Source of the DNA: a virus
Virus record (IMG/VR): IMGVR_UViG_3300027865_000028
Span: 1-31,686 of that record
Direction: 5' to 3' (one strand)
Length of the DNA: 31,686 nt
This document shows, piece by piece, positions 1-9,340 of this stretch. Position numbers and translations under genes: made by a program. Below the pieces are notes generated by a model that was given only the letters and a program-made list of their open reading frames with translations, did not search any database and was not told where the DNA came from. The first letter of the stretch is position 1. Each line of letters begins with the position of its first letter.

Positions 1-279
1 AAGTACTCTACGACTAGTATTACCTATGAATACTGATCGAATATCTTCAAACCTTTTAATGATCTCTGTGAGATCAGTAGTAACTACTCCAGTAGAGCCA
101 TCTAGTGTATAAGTAGACCATAGATTATACTTCGGCCACCAATACTCATCAAAGAGTATATCAAACTTATGTTGTAGCATCTCTGCTACTCTATCTTCTG
201 CATAAGTTTGTGTAGCTGCCCCAGGAACCTGAGACATCCGCAGTATTGTTCTGTCTATTAACTCACGAAATACTGTCAT
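1..279 (-). CDS. Head-tail connector/adaptor-like protein, 3' end cut by window
   Basis: The first 93 codons of a gene that runs off the left edge. It begins MTVFRELIDRTILRMSQVPG and continues with an Asp/Trp-rich stretch (DEYWWPKYNLW near residues 49-59) and no stop. A GAGGAAATAG ribosome site lies directly before the ATG. Small proteins after the capsid gene in podovirus-like head modules are often adaptor or tail-tube proteins, and that guess rests mainly on position. No catalytic motif is visible. It is the last gene of the minus-strand block inside this window. Confidence 0.6.
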   Translation of the reverse strand, partial: MTVFRELIDRTILRMSQVPGAATQTYAEDRVAEMLQHKFDILFDEYWWPKYNLWSTYTLDGSTGVVTTDLTEIIKRFEDIRSVFIGNTSRRVL

Positions 280-298
280 CTATTTCCTCAGTAGAGGG

Positions 299-328
299 GG
301 AGGAGTAAAAGGGATTAAAACCTCCTCC
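299..328 (-). other. Intergenic hairpin inside the structural operon
   Basis: GGAGGAG (299-305) and CTCCTCC (322-328) are perfect 7-base arms around a 16-base AT-rich loop, in the 82-base gap between two minus-strand genes. There is no T-run after it on the minus strand, so it looks more like an RNA processing or stability hairpin or an attenuator than a full terminator. Confidence 0.4.
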
Positions 329-361
329 ACCCTCCAAAGCCTGAGACACTTCTTTACCAAA

Positions 362-1057
362 TTAGCTACTATACGCGGCTAACCCATGCAAGTCAGAAGT
401 ATAACAGGAATACGCTACTTCATATTCTCGTGAACCATTCGTAGCAGTTGCAGGAACGATACTTCCACGAGCATCTGTAGAAGTTGCTGTGCCAGTAGAC
501 CTATTTGCTACAACAGTAGTTGGTGAACCTGTTACTCCATCTTCTAGAAAACGAGTAACGACCTGAAGGGAATAAGGTACTCCCAACTTGTCATTCCAAC
601 CAAGGTCAAAAGTATCACCAGAGGCACCTACCGCAGCAGATACAGTATCAACATACTTAAATGCTTTTACTCCAACTTGTGCAACAGTACCAGAAAGTGT
701 AAATGCTTCTGACATAAGCTGACCAAGATAGTCTTTACCTGTTACAGTAACAACATGATCAGCACCAGCCGTACCAGTCATAGTAAGGCATCGACCATAC
801 TTACCACTAATACTACCAGCAGCAGATTCACCTAGATGAGTTGCACTACCATCAAATGTAGTAGCCCAATCTGCACTAGTATATGTCTGCACAGAAGTTG
901 TTGCAGAGGCACCAACTAGAATGCCATTAAGGTCTAGAGCCTGAGGTGCTCCCAAGCTTCCAAACCATTGCCCCTGAATAACATCAGCAGCGAATTCCAT
1001 AAGTGGAACATACTGACTGATATTACGAGGGAAGTAGTCTTGTCCGACTCTACTCAT
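362..1057 (-). CDS. Putative virion structural protein downstream of capsid gene
   Basis: 231 residues, rich in Thr, Ser, Gly, Ala and Val, with alternating beta-like segments (for example TMTGTAGADHVVTVTGKDYL) and no catalytic motif. The start is backed by GGAG nine bases before the ATG. Composition and position two genes after the major capsid protein fit a capsid decoration or minor head protein, but I do not recognise a family. The start is 12 bases beyond the stop of the preceding 116-codon gene, so both are probably on one mRNA. Confidence 0.75.
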   Translation of the reverse strand: MSRVGQDYFPRNISQYVPLMEFAADVIQGQWFGSLGAPQALDLNGILVGASATTSVQTYTSADWATTFDGSATHLGESAAGSISGKYGRCLTMTGTAGADHVVTVTGKDYLGQLMSEAFTLSGTVAQVGVKAFKYVDTVSAAVGASGDTFDLGWNDKLGVPYSLQVVTRFLEDGVTGSPTTVVANRSTGTATSTDARGSIVPATATNGSREYEVAYSCYTSDLHGLAAYSS

Positions 1058-1069
1058 AATCTATTTCTC

Positions 1070-1420
1070 CTATAGAGCAGCCTGAAGGGTCTTGGGCTTA
1101 CTTTTATGAGTAACTCGTTCAGAGTGAGACTTAAGACTAGTATCAGCCGGTCCCACTACATCACCAGTTTCCATATCAATAAGATCAGGATTACCTCCAA
1201 AACCTAATCGATGAAGTTCACTTTTATTCTTAATACGAACACTGTTGCCTCCAGGTGTATAAACCATAAAACCAGCATCTTCTTTAACTGTACTAGTCTT
1301 AAAACACCTATCTTTTGCATCAAAGGTATGAACAGTACGTTGTACCTTTCGATCTTCATCGACATCAGGTCCATCATAAGGATGAACTTCAAACTTTTTC
1401 TTAATATTCTGTCCAGACAT
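1070..1420 (-). CDS. Small hypothetical protein of the head operon
   Basis: 116 residues, basic and hydrophilic, with one short hydrophobic patch (AGFMVYTPGG) and a Lys/Ser-rich C-terminus. AGGG precedes the ATG. It sits 18 bases after the capsid gene and 12 before the next one. No family recognised. By context it may be a small head protein or head-completion factor. Two shorter reading frames within it on either strand are treated as shadows. Confidence 0.7.
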   Translation of the reverse strand: MSGQNIKKKFEVHPYDGPDVDEDRKVQRTVHTFDAKDRCFKTSTVKEDAGFMVYTPGGNSVRIKNKSELHRLGFGGNPDLIDMETGDVVGPADTSLKSHSERVTHKSKPKTLQAAL

Positions 1421-1438
1421 TATCCCTTAATCTCCTGT

Positions 1439-2398
1439 CTATTCATCAATCACAACAGCGTGAGTACGGAAAGCCTTCCATAAGCACCACTGACCCTGCC
1501 AAACGATCCTACGACCATGAGCATCGATAGTCCAAGGAGCAACAAGCTCTTTGACTTTCATATTAACATGACGAAGAATGTGGAGGCGAAGGAATTGGCT
1601 GTTAATGAAGTATGCCTTATTAACCGGACAATCTTCATCATACAACATGGGAATATTCTGATGCTTAACACCAGCAAACCCTAGATCCATCATCTTCTTA
1701 CCTGAATTAGATTCAGACAAGTTAATGACAACCTTATCACGTACTGCTGTGCGATAAGTACGATAAAGATTACGACCTGTAAGAATGATATCAGGCTTAT
1801 TCGACTTCATAGTAAGGTCGAGTAAGACATCATCAAATACTTCTTCAATGTTAGTTGAATCAATATTACCATCGAAGTCGTAAGCAGACGATCTCCATTG
1901 GGACTCAGAAGCACGGTTAATACCACCAAGCGTACCAGTAGTAGGATCATCTGGAATTAGATCACCAAGACCTTGGGGATCAGTACCAGACGAAACTGCA
2001 TAGAGGTAGCTAGAGAACTTCTCTTTAATTGATTCTTCCAAGACTTCCATCTTAGCTTTCATCAACTTAAAGATCTGTGCTGTACCTTGGTTTTCGTCTT
2101 CTTCTTGATCGGAAATAACAACAGTACCACCAACACGCGACCAGTTGTAACTTACTGTATCGAATTCATTGGTCTGAGTAATCTGTTGTTCATCGAAGTA
2201 CTCATAAGACGAAATATTTGGATTACGTCCTAGAGTAAGTGGGTTTGTAATTTCGTGACCACCATCTTCAAACTCTACACGGTTAGTTGCAAAAGCCCAT
2301 GCTTGCAATGCATTAGACTTAATAGAAGCCATTATCAGCTTCTTACGCGACTTAGTAAGTGTAGAGTTGAGAACCGTGGCAATAGGTGAACTTGCCAT
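1439..2398 (-). CDS. Major capsid protein
   Basis: 319 residues. The order portal, acidic scaffold-like protein, this gene is the classical head module, and the length fits an HK97-fold coat protein. Features include a long helical segment near residues 110-135 (AQIFKLMKAKMEVLEESIKEK), a mid-region with DIILTGRNLYRTYR, and a C-terminal beta-rich part ending near RIVWQGQWCLWKAFRTHAVV. I chose the start at 2398 because GGAG lies seven bases upstream. An in-frame ATG at 2332 (MASIKSNALQ) has a weaker site and is the alternative. The coat-protein call is strong by context and moderate by sequence. Confidence 0.85.
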   Translation of the reverse strand: MASSPIATVLNSTLTKSRKKLIMASIKSNALQAWAFATNRVEFEDGGHEITNPLTLGRNPNISSYEYFDEQQITQTNEFDTVSYNWSRVGGTVVISDQEEDENQGTAQIFKLMKAKMEVLEESIKEKFSSYLYAVSSGTDPQGLGDLIPDDPTTGTLGGINRASESQWRSSAYDFDGNIDSTNIEEVFDDVLLDLTMKSNKPDIILTGRNLYRTYRTAVRDKVVINLSESNSGKKMMDLGFAGVKHQNIPMLYDEDCPVNKAYFINSQFLRLHILRHVNMKVKELVAPWTIDAHGRRIVWQGQWCLWKAFRTHAVVIDE

Positions 2399-2426
2399 TT
2401 CTATGCTCCAAAGTTACTATCAATCA

Positions 2427-3416
2427 TTACGTTGCGTATCCTGCTTCCTTCATGGATGATTTAATTATATCATCTAAAGGAGTATCTACTGCTACTGCTC
2501 CTGAATTATCAGATAGATTATTCGATCCTGTATTACCGCCGGAAGGAATAGTACTAATCTGTTCATTCGGGTTTGTATTTGTAGCATTCTCTCTAGCAGC
2601 AGCTTCATTTCGAAGTTGTTCTAAAGGTTTGCTCCAATCAAGTCCACGTTGGTGATACATAGACTGGAGCTTGTAGTACGCAGCAGAAAGAGATAACGTA
2701 GGATCTTCTCTTAGTAACTGGGCAATAGAATCAGTATGTACTGTCGCATCTGGATTAGCTGTTTGAAAGTCTGTCCAGAGTTTAGTTGCTTCTATTTGTC
2801 TATCTGTAGCTTCTTGTTCCGAATTAAACCGATCTGTCATCGGTTTTACTGCATCTTCTACCATCTTCTTGATAGAGTTCATATCGACAGCAGACCCGCC
2901 GACATCCTCGATATTATGCCCTGCTGATTGGGTCTGTGTCAAGAGGTGTTTCATAGTAGCAACAGGGTCACTCTTATACGCTGCGGCTAGCTGTGCCCCC
3001 CATGTGAGTTCTTCAGCAGACAGATTATACTGTGTACCTAATGTATTTGTACCTTCTAAAGCAGTTAACTTAACTGTAGCTTCTGCAAGCTGATTTGTTA
3101 GAGTTGTATTCTGTCCTTGTAGTTTAACACCCTTATCATATAGACGACGTTCAGCACCACCTTTAATAATAGTCCCATCATTTAGCTTTAAGTCTTGGGG
3201 ATTATTACCTTGTTGTGTGTTTGGCTTAGTTCCATCGCTAGAGCTAGTTGCTTGGTCTGTTGTGGTTGCCTCATTTGTCGTTGTCGCCGCATTCGTCGTA
3301 TCATTTGTAGCTTCTTGAGTTTGTTCTGAGGCAGTCGTATCTGTGGCCGTATCATCAACTTCTCCTATACTACTAAGAATAGCATCTTCAGTTGACTCTT
3401 GTACTTCATCTGGCAT
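2427..3416 (-). CDS. Scaffold-like head assembly protein
   Basis: 329 residues, acidic, with a low-complexity Thr/Asn/Gln/Ala-rich N-terminal 80 residues, then predicted helical/coiled segments (DKGVKLQGQNTTLTNQLAEA) and a polar C-terminus. It lies between portal and capsid genes, where tailed phages carry their scaffold. AGGG is found just before the ATG. Scaffold proteins diverge fast, so the call relies on composition and gene order. I see no protease motif. Confidence 0.75.
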   Translation of the reverse strand: MPDEVQESTEDAILSSIGEVDDTATDTTASEQTQEATNDTTNAATTTNEATTTDQATSSSDGTKPNTQQGNNPQDLKLNDGTIIKGGAERRLYDKGVKLQGQNTTLTNQLAEATVKLTALEGTNTLGTQYNLSAEELTWGAQLAAAYKSDPVATMKHLLTQTQSAGHNIEDVGGSAVDMNSIKKMVEDAVKPMTDRFNSEQEATDRQIEATKLWTDFQTANPDATVHTDSIAQLLREDPTLSLSAAYYKLQSMYHQRGLDWSKPLEQLRNEAAARENATNTNPNEQISTIPSGGNTGSNNLSDNSGAVAVDTPLDDIIKSSMKEAGYAT

Positions 3417-3429
3417 AGTAATCCCTTTA

Positions 3430-5604
3430 CTACTGTTGTGTTTGAGTAGCTGTTACTTGCTGAACAGCCTGAATTGGCTGTACACCTTCTTGAATCAGAG
3501 CCGCTACTTGTTGCTTCTGTTCAGGTGTTAGTGTGTCTAATGTAGCCTTTAGTTCTGCTGCTTGTGCGGCTGCTTGCTCATCCCCACCTTCTGTAACTCC
3601 TGGACTATTTGGTCCTGGTTCTGATGCAGCATCTTGAGGAGAACCTCCGGGAGCTGCTGGTTGTGACAGACTGTCAATGATACTCTGCCATTGTTCTTCA
3701 GTAATTGTGACTTCATCAAATGCTTCTTTCAGTACTTCAAGCATAACAATGACTACTTGTGGAGAAGCTTGTACAAACTGTCCTAGTACCTGTCCAAGTT
3801 CTAAGGCTTCTTCTTTCTTAGCTTTAGAAGTAGGCTTCTTAGATGTACCAGAAACAACTCTAGGAGTAAATGAAGACCGAATCTCTTCTGGAGATAAGTT
3901 AACCCAATCTACCGCAGCTTCTTGTCCAATAATACCAGCAACAGTTTCCTTGTCCCAATTCATAAGACATAACTGTGCTATTGCCCAACCAACACAACCA
4001 ACATGATCTTCTATAGCATCTGACTTCTCATCTAGTCTCATATTAGATGAAGATACATTAGCATCGACAGCACGGTTAGTTGTATTCGTTTTAAATTGAG
4101 CACCTCTTAGCACTTCACTAACACTAGAGATACGATCTACAGCTTTATACTCTTCTTCCTTATCAAATAGCTCAGCAAATTGCATAGAAGGAGTAGGCAT
4201 AGAAAAGATAAGATCAGTAATCTTCATACCTTCTGGTACATCAACACCTTTAGCTGTACCATCATCTCCATTAAGTACTGCTGCTGCATCATCTGCATTG
4301 ATTCTATTACTATCAAAGAAGATGTTACGTCTAGCCCAACGTCTAGCTCTACGCTTCTCATCTGTTATTTCATTAATAGCATCTGCTTGATCTAAGTAGT
4401 AAGACACTTCACCCTTAGTATTCGGACCTGATGGGCCTTCAAAGAATGTAAGTGGAAAGGCTGGAAAGAAAGTATCTAATCTAAGTGGATCGTCCCATAC
4501 CCAAATAGGCCATGTCCAATCTTTATGATTAAACATAAGTACACGACGAGTTACTTTATCCCAGACAAAGACAACCTTAGTCATTTGAGCTTTTTCAAAT
4601 GAGTTGTCATCTTCAAATCCAAAGTCTTTCGCTAAATCATTCTCGTCAAAGAGACTGAAGTCTACTTCTTGTCCTGTATGAGCTTCTCCATCCTTCTCAC
4701 CTAACTTCATTATATGACTAGGTTTGAATAGAGACTTAAAGTCTGCTCCCTTCTTAGTAGCATACTTAGCTTTAATGAATGAAGTAGGTAAGTAATCTAT
4801 AATCATCATCCATTGAGCATCATGTCCGGGTAGTTCAATAGATGCAGGATCAGTAATAACCTCACTAGGCAGTTTAAACTTTACATCTGGACCAGCAGGA
4901 TTCAATGCAGAGATTGTATCCTCCAATGCCATAATCTTACCTTCTATCTCAAGAATATCTTTAGGTTTCTTAGCCTTAACAAGTTGTTGAGCAAGATTTT
5001 GTAACTCTAATAGAGCTTGCTCACTACTCTCTTCTTTTTGAATCCAATTAACAACTAGCCAAGACCTATTAGTAAGCAAAGTAGTAACGACACTACGCTT
5101 AATCTTATTCTTAATTGCTACTCCTGGCTTACTCTTACGATTAAGTAAGTCATTAATAAGTCTTTCAGTTGCTGTAGCAAGCTTCTTTTTACTCTCATCT
5201 CTAGTAGTAAACTCTACTCTAGGATTTTGAGCATACAGTGCCGGAACCATTGTAGTAGTATTTGAGTAAATGATATTCTCAGTCTGAGTGATATTATCAT
5301 TAAGTCTCTGATTACCTACTAAGTTACCTGATACATCTTCATCTGTATCTGCTCTATGCCTTGTCTGATCATTATCATAATACCGCATGGCTTCATCCCA
5401 TGCTTTAGATACATTCTCAGTAGCTTTCTTACCCATACGAAAACGAGACTTCCAAGTATCACCTGTAACACTAGACACAGGTATCTTAGAATCACCTAAT
5501 ACTTGATAAGTAGGTTGAACCTTCTTCTTCTTTCTTGGTTCTTCGCCTAAAGACCTATCAATATTGTCTGATACTTCTGTAGGAATGTTGTCTTCTTCAG
5601 CCAT
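3430..5604 (-). CDS. Portal protein
   Basis: 724 residues, in the length range of the large P22/podovirus-type portals. It would form the dodecameric DNA channel at one capsid vertex and dock the terminase. Portal-like features are an N-terminal stem region, a segment with RISSVSEVLRGAQF and TTNRAVDANVSSSNMRLDEK (about residues 500-545), which resembles the conserved wing/stem part of portals, and a Gln/Ala/Pro-rich C-terminal tail. AGGA lies before the ATG. The 9-base gap to the upstream 721-codon gene and the scaffold gene 13 bases downstream suggest co-translation. Confidence 0.85.
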   Translation of the reverse strand: MAEEDNIPTEVSDNIDRSLGEEPRKKKKVQPTYQVLGDSKIPVSSVTGDTWKSRFRMGKKATENVSKAWDEAMRYYDNDQTRHRADTDEDVSGNLVGNQRLNDNITQTENIIYSNTTTMVPALYAQNPRVEFTTRDESKKKLATATERLINDLLNRKSKPGVAIKNKIKRSVVTTLLTNRSWLVVNWIQKEESSEQALLELQNLAQQLVKAKKPKDILEIEGKIMALEDTISALNPAGPDVKFKLPSEVITDPASIELPGHDAQWMMIIDYLPTSFIKAKYATKKGADFKSLFKPSHIMKLGEKDGEAHTGQEVDFSLFDENDLAKDFGFEDDNSFEKAQMTKVVFVWDKVTRRVLMFNHKDWTWPIWVWDDPLRLDTFFPAFPLTFFEGPSGPNTKGEVSYYLDQADAINEITDEKRRARRWARRNIFFDSNRINADDAAAVLNGDDGTAKGVDVPEGMKITDLIFSMPTPSMQFAELFDKEEEYKAVDRISSVSEVLRGAQFKTNTTNRAVDANVSSSNMRLDEKSDAIEDHVGCVGWAIAQLCLMNWDKETVAGIIGQEAAVDWVNLSPEEIRSSFTPRVVSGTSKKPTSKAKKEEALELGQVLGQFVQASPQVVIVMLEVLKEAFDEVTITEEQWQSIIDSLSQPAAPGGSPQDAASEPGPNSPGVTEGGDEQAAAQAAELKATLDTLTPEQKQQVAALIQEGVQPIQAVQQVTATQTQQ

Positions 5605-5613
5605 TATCTTGTC

Positions 5614-7779
5614 CTAAAATGGAATTTCATCTGGATCAGGAGTAAGTAACTTCATTATTCTATCTTGTAGAACTTCAAATCTCTGTGAGTACCTAGAAAC
5701 TTGCTTTTGTTGTTCCTTAATAGCTTGTATTCGCTGAGTTACTTTATGCTTTTTGGCGACTCTTTCCAGCCTTTCCAAGTGGAATGCCTTAGAATTATCA
5801 ATTGTATCTCTTGTACCAAATGCATCTAGAGCAGCTTCGCGTTCAATTGTTTTAGTAGTCTTAAACTTCTTAGGAGTTTCTGTCAAATTAGAACTTCCTG
5901 CTCGAAGCTCTTTAGGAAATGGTTTACGTAAACCTCCTAATGCCTCTATTATAGCAGAGAGGGTATCTCCCTCTAGTAGTTGTTTCTTAGCATCTTGACT
6001 CTCTACTGGCTCTGTTGGTGACTTAGTAGACTTCTGTCCGGTAGACTTCTTATTAATTGTTACTTCTTCAGGAGGTTTACCCTTCTTAGTAACTGCATCA
6101 GGCCTTACTTGTTGTTTAGGAACAGATTTATTTCCTAATGATCGATGTGATGGAGAGGCTTCATCAACTTGTTGCTCAACTGACTTACCTGTTGAAGGCT
6201 TTAGAGGATTTTCGCCTTGTACTGACTTGCCTGTTGAAGGTTCTAATGGCATAACCTTATCAGCATTAACTCTCTTTGCATTTGGATTAACTGACTTACC
6301 TTCATTTAATAGTCCAGCCTTCTTACCCGCTTTGTTACGGGCTTTTCTCTGTTCATTTGATACAGTAGGAGCTTTAGGTGGATCAACAAAGTCTGATCCT
6401 TTAGGAAGTTTTACTTCCATCTTACCTTTCAAGGCATCCATAGCTTCTTCAATAGTAAGTCCTAACTCTTCCGCAGCTTCTTCTAATGTAGGAGCACTTA
6501 GTCTATCATTACCTGCTGCAAATGTACGTTGATCATCTGTTGCACCACTACTAGGTCTATCTTCTACTCTATCAAATGTATCCTCCAGTTTCTTAGGGCC
6601 TGGAGGAACATCTTCTATTCCATGAAAACCTGGGTGTACAGGTACAGAGCTGTTCCACTCATAGAGATCATCAACGACATTCCCACCTCTAGACTGTCTA
6701 GTATGAGCGTTACGTTCTCTTAATTCCTTGAAAGCATCTTCTAGACCAAACTTGATTCTATCGTCAGGAAGCTTTATATCATCTCCTGGCTTAGTAAGCT
6801 GTGATCGTGTACCAAATGCTTCAAATGAAGTAGGTGGTCCTTCTCTACTAAATTTAAGTGCATTCATTATATCATCTAGAGACTTCGCACCATCCTTACC
6901 TGGACCTGTAGGATTAAGTAAACTAAAAGTATCTTGATCTAATCCCTTCTGTGCAGCAAAGTTACTAGAACTAGGTCCTAACTCTCTAGATCGTTGTATT
7001 GCTGGATTTAAGCCTGCATTCTTCTGAACCTTCTGCATGAAAGCCTGTAACATCTTATTAGCTTTAAAGAATACAGCTTGATCTATATGTTCAGTAGTAG
7101 GATCAAATGGATCAAATCCACCCTTACCAGCAGCAAAGCTTCTACCTATATTACTTAGTTGTTCAAAGTTAGCAGAAGAGTTTATTCCTCTAACAAGTTC
7201 AGGAGCATTCCCACCTTTCTTCTTTTGGAATTCGAGTATCCTTGCTCTAAGTACATCAAAGGTATTAGTAACTTCCTCTCCATTGGGATTAAAGTCTGCT
7301 CTAGGTAGATGACCTGCTCCAGTAATACCTTGTCGCTCAGTAGAATCTAAACCTTGTCCTCCAAGATTAATTAATCTACCTTCAAAGTTTTTAAACTCAT
7401 TAGCCCCAGGGAATATATTCTCTAGTTCTAGTAATTTATCACTAATAGGAACTCCTGAATCATGAAAATCAAATCTAGGAGTAATCAGTGGATTCTGTGC
7501 TCCAATCGTTTGGTTCTGTATCTCTGCGGCACCTCTTGCAAGTACAGCATTCTGTTCATCTTGTGATAACCTAAAGAGTGCTTCATCGATATCTACACTA
7601 GAACTCTTAGGAGTAATGATGTTACTACCCGGTACAGGTCCAGGAGCTTCTTGTAAGTTGCCTTTAGGTCTTGGAACATTGACTGCCTTACCTGTCTCTT
7701 TATGTACATTAGGGCGAATACTTACATTATCCTTAGTAAATGCCTCTAACATCCTTATAAATGCTCTAGGATCAGCCAT
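5614..7779 (-). CDS. Large hypothetical virion-associated protein between terminase and portal
   Basis: 721 residues, hydrophilic, Pro/Gly/Lys-rich and probably largely disordered. I recognise no domain. Within residues 490-554 a short motif recurs: GKSV at about 494, 517 and 531, then NKSV at 550, two of them inside the longer PSTGKSV. The C-terminal 100 residues look helical and basic (HLERLERVAKKHKVTQRIQ). It overlaps the terminase gene by 8 bases and precedes the portal gene by 9. Position suggests a packaging- or head-associated protein, possibly internal or ejected (inference). Confidence 0.7.
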   Translation of the reverse strand: MADPRAFIRMLEAFTKDNVSIRPNVHKETGKAVNVPRPKGNLQEAPGPVPGSNIITPKSSSVDIDEALFRLSQDEQNAVLARGAAEIQNQTIGAQNPLITPRFDFHDSGVPISDKLLELENIFPGANEFKNFEGRLINLGGQGLDSTERQGITGAGHLPRADFNPNGEEVTNTFDVLRARILEFQKKKGGNAPELVRGINSSANFEQLSNIGRSFAAGKGGFDPFDPTTEHIDQAVFFKANKMLQAFMQKVQKNAGLNPAIQRSRELGPSSSNFAAQKGLDQDTFSLLNPTGPGKDGAKSLDDIMNALKFSREGPPTSFEAFGTRSQLTKPGDDIKLPDDRIKFGLEDAFKELRERNAHTRQSRGGNVVDDLYEWNSSVPVHPGFHGIEDVPPGPKKLEDTFDRVEDRPSSGATDDQRTFAAGNDRLSAPTLEEAAEELGLTIEEAMDALKGKMEVKLPKGSDFVDPPKAPTVSNEQRKARNKAGKKAGLLNEGKSVNPNAKRVNADKVMPLEPSTGKSVQGENPLKPSTGKSVEQQVDEASPSHRSLGNKSVPKQQVRPDAVTKKGKPPEEVTINKKSTGQKSTKSPTEPVESQDAKKQLLEGDTLSAIIEALGGLRKPFPKELRAGSSNLTETPKKFKTTKTIEREAALDAFGTRDTIDNSKAFHLERLERVAKKHKVTQRIQAIKEQQKQVSRYSQRFEVLQDRIMKLLTPDPDEIPF

Positions 7780-9340
7780 GTCTTGCTAACTTTCTAGTAG
7801 TGGCTTGAATATCCCTTTCACCCCACTTATACCAACCAACCTGCTTAGGCTTTTTAAACTCTAGTATCTTAGCCAATTCAGGTCTGCGAGACAACAGATA
7901 TTTGATTGTGTTCATTGCATGATCATTCTTATCTACTGGTATATCTTCAGTATCTCCTGAAGAATCTTTCCTCCAATAGTATCCATTGAATTCATCTTCA
8001 ACGAACTCTAGTTTATCGCTGAACATTATATAAGGAGCACCATCATTCCTAGTTATGGGATTACGATGGAAGCCTTGTATATGTAGATACTGATTTACTT
8101 TAACGATCCCATTGGCAATGTGGTTATTACCTCGTTGCGTTTTAATTCCTTTTTCGTTGAGCATTCCTGCAACAGTTTGTCCAACAACCTTTTTGCCTCC
8201 TGCTCCTCTTCGAAAGATGGCAGGGTCACAAAAGATGATACTACCTTCTGAATCATACTCTTCTCGAATAGATAGAATCGAACTAGCATGACTTGGATTA
8301 TCTGGTAAGTCTTGATCAACAGACGATTCAGATCTGTAATCACCGTCGAGGATGAGCACATTTCCATGAGGATCAACGAAACCAAATAAGTAGCAATAAG
8401 GAACAGCAAGTCCATAATCATATCCCTCTAAGATAGTTAGTGTTCCCGCATGTCTACACTTGTTATAGTAACTTAATATCTGTTCATGAGGTATCATATG
8501 AATTCCATCATCGAATGATGGATGTACTAGTCCTTCATAAGCAGCCCACTTACCATATAGGTATCTATCTTTCTGTTGTCCTTTATATGTAGATTCAAGT
8601 GTACGTATATAATCAGCTTCTAAGTTATCTTTATTCTCATAAGTAGATCCTTCAAAGATCTCTATGAGTGGAACAGGCTTACCTTCTTCATCTATTACAA
8701 TCGCACCATCGTCATCAGTTACACATAGTAAGTCATTAGATATACGACCATACTTAATGAAGTCATGTACTGGTTTAACTAACTTCTTATAAAACCAATT
8801 ACGTGTAGGATTGACTGTCATCATAAAGAAGCGAGGACCAGTCTTAGGCATTCTAGGGTCATCACCCTGATATCTCGTCATACCACGAAGACGACCTAAC
8901 AGATCTAGGAAGTCTTTGTGAACTATCTCTGGATCTTCCATCTGATCTACTATGATCCAATCGTATGTTGCTGATAATAGATTGGAGGTAGTTGACTCTT
9001 GATTGTTTTTTCCCTGTTGTGCGATATAGCGAAAATTTATAGTTGTACCATTCGTCATGGTGCATGTATTCGATGCGTTCTGACTCTTCGGAAATGATTT
9101 GATCCAATCTGGAGGACACCATTTAAGAAACTCCTTTCGAATAGTATCATTTAGTTTAGGATATGTACTACGAGCAATAAGACCATTACTCCCAGGATAA
9201 TCACGGGCCAACTCACATGCTCTAACACATGCAACAGAAGTCTTACCATTTGCAAATCCTCCTGCAAGTATTTGTATCTTAGCTACACATTGCAAGAATC
9301 TATCCTGAATACTATCATCTATGAGATTAAATACAGCCAT
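7772..9340 (-). CDS. Terminase large subunit (packaging ATPase/nuclease)
   Basis: 522 residues. The motor pumps DNA through the portal and cuts concatemers. Walker A is GGFANGKT (residues 27-34). Walker B is WIIVDQMED (128-136), with the acidic pair expected for ATP hydrolysis. A coupling-like motif follows in MMTVNPTRNW. The C-terminal half carries an RNase H-type nuclease signature beginning at EGYDYGLAVPY, with further acidic residues in ILDGDYR and IIFCDPAIF. The ATG shares its A with the stop of the upstream repeat gene (TAATG). The small subunit gene is about 5 kb upstream rather than adjacent. Confidence 0.95.
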   Translation of the reverse strand: MAVFNLIDDSIQDRFLQCVAKIQILAGGFANGKTSVACVRACELARDYPGSNGLIARSTYPKLNDTIRKEFLKWCPPDWIKSFPKSQNASNTCTMTNGTTINFRYIAQQGKNNQESTTSNLLSATYDWIIVDQMEDPEIVHKDFLDLLGRLRGMTRYQGDDPRMPKTGPRFFMMTVNPTRNWFYKKLVKPVHDFIKYGRISNDLLCVTDDDGAIVIDEEGKPVPLIEIFEGSTYENKDNLEADYIRTLESTYKGQQKDRYLYGKWAAYEGLVHPSFDDGIHMIPHEQILSYYNKCRHAGTLTILEGYDYGLAVPYCYLFGFVDPHGNVLILDGDYRSESSVDQDLPDNPSHASSILSIREEYDSEGSIIFCDPAIFRRGAGGKKVVGQTVAGMLNEKGIKTQRGNNHIANGIVKVNQYLHIQGFHRNPITRNDGAPYIMFSDKLEFVEDEFNGYYWRKDSSGDTEDIPVDKNDHAMNTIKYLLSRRPELAKILEFKKPKQVGWYKWGERDIQATTRKLARHG

